A stretch of DNA of 64,000 nucleotides from NCBI RefSeq assembly GCF_004027225.2, contig NC_044291.2, forward strand, positions 10,338,707 through 10,402,706. The letters are read 5' to 3'. Positions 44,328-64,000 of this stretch are shown here, piece after piece. Source of the DNA: Strigops habroptila (lineage: Eukaryota > Chordata > Aves > Psittaciformes > Psittacidae). The stretch's first letter is position 1, and each line of letters opens with the position of its first letter. The translations under genes and the position numbers were made by a program. The notes under the pieces are model-generated. The model ran no database searches, was not told the origin of the DNA, and saw nothing but the letters and a program-made list of their open reading frames with translations.

Positions 44328-45879
44328 ATGAGGATATCCATGTCAGCCTGGTTTCTTTAAGAGGGGAAAGAAGAGCTTCCTCCTCTGAAGACACATACAG
44401 GCCTCATGAAGCAGAGCTGCCGTGTTCATGAGTAACCCCGACACACCTTACAGAAAGAGAAGATCTCTATAAGTTACAAAGATCTTCTACCAGAATCAGT
44501 CACATAACATCCTGCACCAAGCAGGAAAAGCTGTTCTGCAGGCAGGGACATGCCTACTGCAGGGACCTCTCCAAGAGTCAAAACCCTGCAGCCACTTCCC
44601 TCCCTGGGACCAGCGAAGGCTGGAGCCAAAGGCTGCAGCCAAAGGCTGCACACTGGAGTCAGAACCTGTGTTATCACCAAGCCCTTTCAGGAGATCTGGG
44701 CATCTTTTCATTTGGTTGATGGTCTAACAGACCCCTAAACTAGTGGGCAGCTTCCCTCCCCTCCTGCTTCACCCCTTCCTTCTCTCCCACACTCACTGGA
44801 ATTGGGATTGATAGAGGTTCCCAACATCCTAGTCTTGCAGTTTTAGTCTCACCCTTCCTTTATTCTGTTCATCTGCTGCTCAAGAGGAATCTACCTGTTG
44901 TCCCACCAGGATGTCACCTGCAGTCTCTCCTTGTCCTCATTTCTCATTGCAGCAACGTCACAGACATCAGACTAGACATTTTCCCTGCTCAGTGCTGTAG
45001 AAGTGTTTAAATGCTCCAAGACTGCACTTCCCTTTGCTAAACATGTTTTCTGGCAATGGAAAACTGGCAGGACAAATAGCAGCCTTTAAAAAGGAAAAAA
45101 AGTCAAAACTTCTGCCCTTTTCAGTGGATTATCTCAAAAAATATTCCTCATGTCCCATTTTATATTCATCAAAACCTCAGTTCATTTAGAGCAAATAATT
45201 GAACATTTCCTTAAAAAAGAAAAAATCATCCATTACAGGAAAATGTGACGAGGTCCTGCCTGACATCTTCACACTTCAGGGCATTTTAGGCTGCTTAAAC
45301 AGAAAAGTTACAGTATAACCATGATTCAAGAGTTGCAACTTGACAACGTGCCTAAGAAGTGACCTTCCAGCAGGAAGCTTCAGAACTTCTTTGTTATTTC
45401 CTAAGATGCTTAAAGCCAAAGTACAAAAACCCACCCAAATACTAAAATTAAGAACTTCCTGCGCACATATTAGAAACAGAATATAATATTGGAAGTCCAC
45501 AGCAGTTCCATTTTCTAACAAACTGAACACAGGCAAGACCAACGTTGCAACATGAAGGGGCAAAGTGAAGCCTGACTGACAAATTAGAATTCTTAATGCC
45601 TTTTACAGAAAGAACACCTATGTCTCTAAGCACTCTGAGGTAGGCTCTGCATTAAGCATTCGGCAGCTCACAAACTTCTGCTGTGAAGCAAGACTAGCAC
45701 CTGGCCCTAAATTATCAATTTTCTTCAGGAATCTCAGTTAATATTCCTCATATTTCTAAGGCAAAAATGGAAAAAGAAAGAAACCTTTTGGATTATGCAA
45801 GACAATGTCCAAAAGGAAAATCAGGCAGGTTCCCTGCAAGCCAAGTCCCCTTCCCCATTATTTTTACTCATTACTACAT

Positions 45880-45911
45880 TTAAAAAAAAAAAAGGGGGAG
45901 GAAAAAAAAAT
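45880..45911. repeat. Homopurine run (A12-G5-...-A9)
   Basis: A-run, G-run and A-run in sequence, downstream of ZMYND19. No tail-bearing retrocopy could be recognised beside it. Confidence 0.75.
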
Positions 45912-46343
45912 CAAAAAGTGATCCTTGGATTGATGGCATCTCTTTACAAAATGAATAAATAACTCAAATTGCCAGACGTTCAATCATTTAAACATAGCTG
46001 CACATCACTACAGCACTCGCTATGCTTAGAGGGAAGCCATGAGGGCAACCACATCCACACAGAGCTGACTACCTGAGCTTCCCCACCACTACTTTATGTA
46101 CAAAGGATTCCCAACAAGAAAGCTCATTCTGCTTCCCAAAGATACCAGCTGCTTAAAGGACACCCTCCAGCAGCCCTTCTCCGAAGGCAGGACATGCTGG
46201 AGCCTGCCTGTGCCCACAGACCCCAGACTGAGTGGGAACTCCCAATGTCCAAGCGTGACTGTGCTCTGGAAGGGGATGGGAGAAAGCTAGAGAGCAGACA
46301 CGGATTCATTCCAACCTTTACTTGGTTTGCTCCCCCCTCCCAT

Positions 46344-46349
46344 TTTATT
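46344..46349 (-). terminator. ZMYND19: Candidate poly(A) signal of ZMYND19 (AATAAA on the minus strand)
   Basis: TTTATT on the plus strand, about 500 bases beyond the ZMYND19 stop at 46854. This is the first canonical hexamer I saw downstream. A T-run (A-run on the transcript) lies inside the proposed 3' UTR near 46470-46485. Confidence 0.5.
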
Positions 46350-46853
46350 TTTAAATATAACTTCCATGCAGAGTTCTCCAGAGTAACTGCTGAGGCCGGG
46401 GCCTGCCTCAGGCCTCGGCACTGCCACAGCTACTGCAGCCACATGGGAGGAAAAGCTTTTGCTACGTGACTTTTTTTTTTTTTTCCTTTTAAACTTTGAG
46501 GCCAACAACGTGTTCTCTGAACATTACAGTTAATGAGTCCTAGCAAGAATTTCTAACAAAAACTGTACATGAGTTTACAAACGTATTAACATATAAATAA
46601 CGAGAAGCTTCCTGCCTGGAGCCTCCACAGTAGTCTTTTTGCTTGAGAATATAATACTGGAAAGGGTTGTCCCAACCCCTTCCCACAGCACCAGTCAGAG
46701 CTGGCTCAGTCCAGTCAGCCGTTCTGCTCAAGCATCACAGGGTTTTTCTTCTTCAGTGCCTCTGGCTTCAATAAGCAGTCTGTTACTGTGCAAAAGCAAG
46801 AGTCCAATGCCTTGGAGAAGGAATCCTGCTGCTAAGAGGCCTGCGCCGCCCGG

Positions 46854-56457
<9,604 letters not shown>

Positions 56458-56667
56458 TCAGGGGTGGAATGGGACAATCACATCCTGAAGCACATGGGTG
56501 ACAGGAAAGGTTTAACCCCGAACCAGAAGCATCGGAACAAGACAAACACTAAATCCAAAGCTGAGTCCTGGAGAAATTCTGTCTCTTCCTTCCCTGCGAT
56601 GGAGCAGACCCTCAGAGGAGAGCAGCGATGGTGGGCTGGGGAAATCAAACACAGGGAGGTACAACCG

Positions 56668-56850
56668 AGAGAGCTGGGCTGGGTCAGCCTGGACAAGAGA
56701 AGACTCCTTAAGGGGAGACCTTAGAGCAGCTCCAGTGCCTAAAGGGGCTCCAGGAAACCCGGAGAGGGACTTTGGACAAGGGCATGTAGGGACAGGACAG
56801 GGGAGAGATCTTAGGAAGAAGTTCTGCACTCTGAGGGTGGTGAGGCACCT
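56668..56850 (+). mobile_element. CR1 LINE lacking its 3' end, internally deleted
   Basis: From 'gagagctgggctgggtcagc' through 'ggacaagggcatgtaggg' to 'tgagggtggtgaggcacc'. The 'cctgccagagggg' passage is missing. Confidence 0.85.
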
Positions 56851-57118
56851 TTCCATAATTTAAATAAAAACTCATTTATTTTTTCCCCTTACAAACCCTT
56901 TAAAAAGCAAAACATCCTTTTTACCATGTAAGTATTTGGTTTCCAACTAAACAACTTGGATTGACTTTTCCATTACCAACAACAATTGTTGCCTGTCACA
57001 TGGCAAGAGGTCACCATCTGCTGCAGTGCTGTGCCCAAACTAGTGACAGTTCTGTTTGAGCTGCGGAGCTCCCAGATCATGTGGGTCAACATGCTGGTGC
57101 TGGACGGCTCCGAGTATC

Positions 57119-57417
57119 ATATCCCAGCCTGGTTTGGGTGGGAAGGGACCTTGAAGCTCATCCAGTTCCAACCCCTGCCACAGGCAGGGACACCTTCCAC
57201 TAGAGCAGGTTGCTCCAAGCCCCTGTGTCCAACCTGGCCTTGAACACTGCCAGGGATGGGGCAGCCACAGCTTCTCTGGGCACCCTGTGCCAGCGCCTCA
57301 GCACCCTCACAGGGAAGAGCTTCCTCCTAATATCTAATCTCAATCTCCCCTCTGGCAGGTTAAAGCCATTCCCCTTGGCCTGTCCCTACAGGCCCTTGTC
57401 TGAAGCCTCTCTCAAAT
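57119..57417 (-). mobile_element. CR1 LINE, 5'-truncated
   Basis: The reverse-strand 3' end 'caggctgggatatga' is at 57119. It extends to 'gaggcttcagacaagggcc'. Confidence 0.9.
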
Positions 57418-58659
57418 TTCATGTATGAATCCCAGAGATCTGGCTTTCCAAGGCCTGTTTGTCTCAAGGGAAATGAGCAGCTCATTCCCCAGGTGCACAA
57501 AGCCCTTATGGCACCGGAGCACAGGGCTCCTGGCAAAGGGCTCAGCGCTTCTCAGCATTCCCTTCCCTTTCTCCTGGATGGTGCAGGTCACTAGAGTGAG
57601 AAAACCTCCTGGCTTTGGAGCACAAATGCAGTTGTCAAGAAAATGGATTTTAAATGTGAAGTTAATGTAGGTCATTAGTATCCATCCCTCTGCCTCCTTT
57701 TTAGGAAGCCTGGTTTGGGTAGCGCTCTCCTTCCAAGCGCTACATCCCTTCTACCAGAGCACAGCAGCATGCGAAAGAAATCCCTTTTACAATTGTTTCC
57801 AGCACTGCCAAGTGGGAAAATCCCACAGAGTGTGTGCAGGGTGCCCAGGACAGCCCCGGGACCCCTGAGCCAAGAGCTCCTGAGAGTGTGGGGTTCACAC
57901 CAAGGTGGGGGGGGACTTCTAACACCAAGGGCACCAAACACTAATTTAAACTAAAGGGGTGCCACAGTCCCACCCTTCAGGAGGTGGGGAAGGGGCAGGG
58001 TGCAGAGCAGGAGGATCCGTGTCTGCCCCTGGCTCAGGGAGCATGCAGGCAGCATTCTGAGCTTGACACAATCAACTCTAAGCTATGATGGCCCCTGGCT
58101 GGGATTTTGGCAAGGTTTCCACTTTGTTCCGCAGTTGCTTCAGAAAAAAGCCCTACAAAGAGCAGGAGAAAAGGCAAAGGAAAGAGCAAAGCCTCCAACT
58201 CTCCCGTCTCTGCTTCCAGTGGCTGAGGCAGCTGCACGGCACCCAGCCCAGGCTCGGAGCAGGGTGGGGAGGCAGCAGCACACCGAGCTGCCCAAGGTCC
58301 AGCCCAGTTGCGCAGGACAGACAGGTCCAGAACAGGGCAAAACCTCAGGTTCTGCAGGAGCCACCATCCCTGGGGATACCAGGAGCAGGGTTTGGTCACT
58401 TCTGCTTTAGGAGCAGCTCCCAGCCCGGCTCTCACCAGGGATCCTGGCAGCTCCCTCTGCCCATGAGCTCAGGGCAAAATGAGAGTTGAAGCTTCATTAG
58501 TTTCAGGCAGCAGGACCATGGTGGAACAGATGAGGGCTGCAGTTCCTGCTGCCTGGCCCCAGTGCTGACCTGGCACTTTGGATCCTGCAAAGACAGGCCA
58601 GGAGAGTTCTGTTGTCCCAACCCACAGTGCCTCCCAGGCCAGAGGTTCCTCCTGGTAAC

Positions 58660-58712
58660 CAAGGGCAGGACTAGGATCATCTCCAGAGGTCCCTTCCAAC
58701 CCTAACTACTCC
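58660..58712 (+). mobile_element. Possible CR1 3'-end remnant
   Basis: 'ggatcatctccagaggtccc' followed by 'ttccaaccctaactact' resembles the last 50 bases of an older CR1. Confidence 0.45.
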
Positions 58713-58767
58713 ATGGACAACCAAGGCACACAACCCTGTTCTTCCCAGGTCCTGTAATCCCTGGGAA

Positions 58768-59138
58768 TGCTGTTCAGCCTAGAGAAGAGAACCTTAGAGC
58801 AGCTTCCACTGCCTAAAGTGGGTAAAGAAACCTGGAGAGGGGCCTTTGACAAGGGCCTGTAGGGACAGGACAAGGGGAATGGCTTTAACCTGCCAGAGGG
58901 GAGATTGAGATGAGCTCTTAGGCAGAAGCTCTTCCCTGTGAGGGTGCTGAGGTGCTGGCACAGGGTGCCCAGAGAAGCTGTGGCTGCCCCATCCCTGGCA
59001 GTGTTCAAGGCCAGGTTGGACACAGGGGCTTGGAGCAACCTGCTCTAGTGGAAGGTGTCCCTGCCCGTGGCAGGGGGTTGGGACTGGGTGAGCTTTAAGG
59101 TCCCTTCCAACACAAACCAGTCTGGGATTCTGTGAAGC
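58768..59138 (+). mobile_element. CR1 LINE, 5'-truncated
   Basis: From 'gttcagcctagagaagagaa' to 'tctgggattctgtga'. Confidence 0.92.
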
Positions 59139-59333
59139 CTCACTGCATGTTTATGGTGTGCTGTGAGAGCTCAGGGGAAACTGGACCCACCTCCACAGCA
59201 TTTACCCCAACAGCAGACACCACCTCCTGCCCCGAGGTGTGTTCAGTGAGCACACAGGAAGCTTTACACAGGCCCTGAGTCAGTGAGCATGATCTGCTCC
59301 CAACTGGAAAGCTGGCTTGAGGCAACTCCTCCC

Positions 59334-59391
59334 ATAATTTCCCATCTGCTGCCCCAAGTAGAGGGTTTCAGGGCAGCAGATGGGAAATTAT
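59334..59391. repeat. Perfect inverted repeat, 21-bp arms, 16-bp loop
   Basis: The left arm, 59334-59354, begins ATAATTTCCCATC and ends GCTGCCC. The right arm, 59371-59391, is its exact reverse complement, beginning GGGCAGC and ending AAATTAT. The loop is caagtagagggtttca. It sits about 135 bases past the RPL12 poly(A) signal. I do not recognise the family. Confidence 0.9.
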
Positions 59392-59525
59392 CATCTGGCT
59401 TTAAAGTGCATCAAGAACCAGCACCCTGGTTAAGGCAGAGGGGCAGGAGGGGCCCAACGAGGATCCCCTGCTCACACGACGCAGGACAAGGAAGGCAGCA
59501 GCACCGTCTGCAGACAACTGGGTCT

Positions 59526-59531
59526 TTTATT
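59526..59531 (-). terminator. RPL12: Poly(A) signal of RPL12 (AATAAA on the minus strand)
   Basis: The plus strand reads TTTATT, 64 bases beyond the RPL12 stop. The last exon is short and ends soon after, as usual for ribosomal protein genes. Confidence 0.85.
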
Positions 59532-59594
59532 AAGTACTTAAAGTGCTACAAAAAACTTCAGGAGCCTTTATACAGCAACTTCATTTCTGCAGCC

Positions 59595-62280
<2,686 letters not shown>

Positions 62281-62552
62281 GGCGGCGAGCGGCGGCGAGC
62301 GGCGGCGGATGGGCGCGGATGGAGGCAGATAGAAACGGCCGCGGCCCGATGGGGTGGCGGAAGGGCTGGAGGCCCTGCGCGGGCACCAGATATACCCGCC
62401 GAGATCTCGCGAGAGTTCGAGGCTCCGGGGCGGGCAGCCTGGCCGCTTGGGGGCGCACGAGCACAGCGCGACTCCTGTGTTTGGAGTGAGGCGCTCTGGC
62501 CGCTTTTCTCTATGGGCTCCGTGGTGTCATGTGACCGCGGCGGTGTGGCATC
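62281..62552. promoter_or_regulatory. Divergent CpG-island promoter of RPL12 and a plus-strand gene
   Basis: Head-to-head start sites within about 270 bases. On the RPL12 strand a TATA-like TATATC lies at 62389-62394, and 25-30 bases further on a pyrimidine run CCCTTCC (62359-62365) fits a 5'-TOP start. The palindrome TCTCGCGAGA, typical of CpG-island and ribosomal-protein promoters, lies at 62405-62414. On the plus-strand side GTCATGTGAC (62526-62535) resembles a USF/TFE-type E-box, and CATCATGGCGGC (62549-62560) overlaps a YY1-like site at the first ATG. The sites are seen; binding is inferred. Confidence 0.7.
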
Positions 62553-62568
62553 ATGGCGGCGGGCAGCG
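62553..62568 (+). CDS. Divergent first exon, possible coding start MAAGS (LRSAM1 candidate)
   Basis: ATGGCGGCGGGCAGCG is followed at once by a strong donor GTGAGC. It could be a 16-base first coding piece or a non-coding first exon. LRSAM1 lies head to head with RPL12 in human, which makes it the best guess. The LRSAM1 protein starts MPLFFRKRK and its first exons are non-coding in human, so the ATG seen here may not be used. No downstream exon was identified before the right edge. Confidence 0.35.
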
Positions 62569-64000
62569 GTGAGCGGGGCCGGGCGATGGGGGGGGCGGCA
62601 CCGGGGGCTCGGTCCGTGCGGGGCTCCGGTACCTGCGGGGTTCGGTCCATGCGGGACCTGGCGGGGCCGGGCTGCGGCGGCTTCTGCCTCGCCCGAGCGT
62701 CCGCGGCTCCGTGCGGGCTCCTCAGGCTGCACCCGGCTGCTCTGAGGGGCGGGCACGGGGCACCCGCTGCTGCTGCCTCCGCAGGGGCGGGCGGCGCTCT
62801 GGGAGCCGGCGCTGCCCCGGCTCGTCGCTGCTGCCCGCGCCGGTGGCGGGGCCTCAGGCACAGCCCGGCTCCGTTCTGGCTGATAAAAGAGTAAAAGAAG
62901 AGGAGGACGGAGGAGGAGCCTTTGGAAGCTGCGCGGAGCCGGGGAGGGGGACACTGCAGGGCAGCCCTAGAGAGAAGAAGAAGAGAATAGTGACAAAAAG
63001 GGAAAGACAAAAAGGCTGAGAGGCAGAGCTGGAGCTGGTGGAGAGGAGATTTGTTTCAGGCATTGCCAGGGGAGGTCTGTGGCGGGATCAGGCGGAGCCT
63101 GGTTATGACAGGGGTGGTTCAACTGGTGCAGCAGCTCCAGCACAAAGAGCAAACGTGCTGTGGGAGAGGAAGCTACAAAGCTGCGGTTCGTTTCTGTCTC
63201 CTCCCTGAGCCTTGTTTCTGTGCATGTCGGGCTGCAGGGCTCGGTAACCTTCCTGTCAGTGAGCCGGACCCGCACCTTGGGAGATGGCTGGGGGCAGCTC
63301 TGTCCTTCATGACCAAGCAGCACTGCCGCAGGAGCCCCGCTTGGCTCCAGATGCTGGCTCTCACAGCTCCATTGCTGTGCTCCTGAGCATGCTGCCCAGA
63401 GAAAATAAACTCTCTGTTCTCGCCCAGATGGTTCAAGTCTCCCTCTATTGGGCTCACTGTTACACTTCTGCTCTTCTCTCATCTTATTCCAGGCTTATCC
63501 CCAGCTGACTCTTTCTGCGTTGCTGGTTTTTGCCCCCTGCTCTCATGCAGCCTCAGGTCAGCCCCTTTTTCTCCTTAATTTTATTGCTCAAGCTGGTCCC
63601 CACCTCTCTTTTCCCAGCATCCCAACTGGTACCCATGTACTTACCAGCTGGTGTCCCCATTTCTTGTCCAGCCTTAGCTTTCCGCCCTTTCCTCAAAACC
63701 TGTCAACAAACTCCCTTTTTCTCCCCTACTGCACCAGAGTCCCCTTCCAGAGCTGACAGGTTTCTGCCACCCCTTCACCCACCTGCAGTCCTGATGCCAG
63801 CAGGCATCTTGCTGCCATCCACTCTTCCCTCTCTGCTTCAATTTCTCTTCCCTTTACCCTTGCATCAGCTGCTGTCATTGCAACCACTCAGGTTGAATTA
63901 ACAGAAAAACATTCTCCAGCTCCCAGTCCTCTAGTGACCCTGAAAAACTGAGCTACTGTTCTGGGGAAGGTCTGGCTGCCCTGTAAACACATATGTCAGT
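62569..64000 (+). other. Presumed first intron of the divergent gene
   Basis: GC-rich to about 62870, then AG-rich, then strongly C/T-rich on the plus strand from about 63420 to 63900. No exon of LRSAM1 or any other gene was recognised. The pyrimidine bias keeps several frames open by chance. Confidence 0.4.

Larger units (their letters stand above)
41651..46343. other. Intergenic region between DPH7 and ZMYND19
   Basis: About 4.7 kb. Part (about 42060-42720) looks like an ancient LINE relic described separately. A C11 run lies at 43043-43054, and an A-rich/G run lies at 45880-45911. A 133-codon minus-strand open frame at 43926-44327 is unrecognised. No recent CR1 copy lies here, unlike the rest of the window. 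Confidence 0.5.

Overview
The window is ordinary vertebrate nuclear DNA, almost certainly from a bird. Compact intron-containing host genes sit among about two dozen copies of one CR1 (chicken repeat 1) LINE, all showing the typical avian 3' end. The high copy number and near identity of the CR1 copies suggest a lineage with a recent CR1 burst, such as woodpeckers and their relatives. That taxon guess is inference. I saw no bacterial, viral or plasmid features.

Layout from left to right. Positions 1-30481 hold the 5' part of PNPLA7 on the minus strand: 14 coding exons giving the first 479 residues, with the rest off the left edge. MRPL41 (30716-31123, plus) is a single coding exon that shares a CpG-rich divergent promoter with PNPLA7. 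DPH7 (34353-41368, minus, 9 exons) lies tail to tail with MRPL41. A gap of about 5 kb follows, with what looks like a very old LINE relic. ZMYND19 (46854-55797, minus, 6 exons) comes next, then about 3.7 kb of CR1-rich spacer. RPL12 (59595-62280, minus, 7 exons) is complete and carries a probable H/ACA snoRNA (SNORA65-like) in intron 3. A divergent first exon of another gene (62553-62568, plus) starts from the RPL12 promoter; LRSAM1 is the candidate by human synteny.

PNPLA7-MRPL41-DPH7-ZMYND19 matches the order on human 9q34.3. RPL12 lies elsewhere on human 9q (9q33.3), and ARRDC1, which follows ZMYND19 in human, is not seen. The spacer near 56-59.5 kb is therefore a rearrangement junction relative to human.

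The genes are housekeeping in character: lysophospholipid hydrolysis (PNPLA7), mitochondrial translation (MRPL41), diphthamide formation on eEF2 (DPH7), a MYND zinc-finger adaptor (ZMYND19) and the cytosolic ribosomal stalk base (RPL12). They do not form one pathway. Exon limits were read by eye from splice sites, phase and remembered vertebrate protein sequences. The most notable extras are a perfect 21-bp-arm palindrome just beyond the RPL12 3' end, the candidate snoRNA, an exact 11-bp inverted repeat around the ZMYND19 promoter CCAAT box, and the CR1 burst itself. I found no convincing undescribed system.
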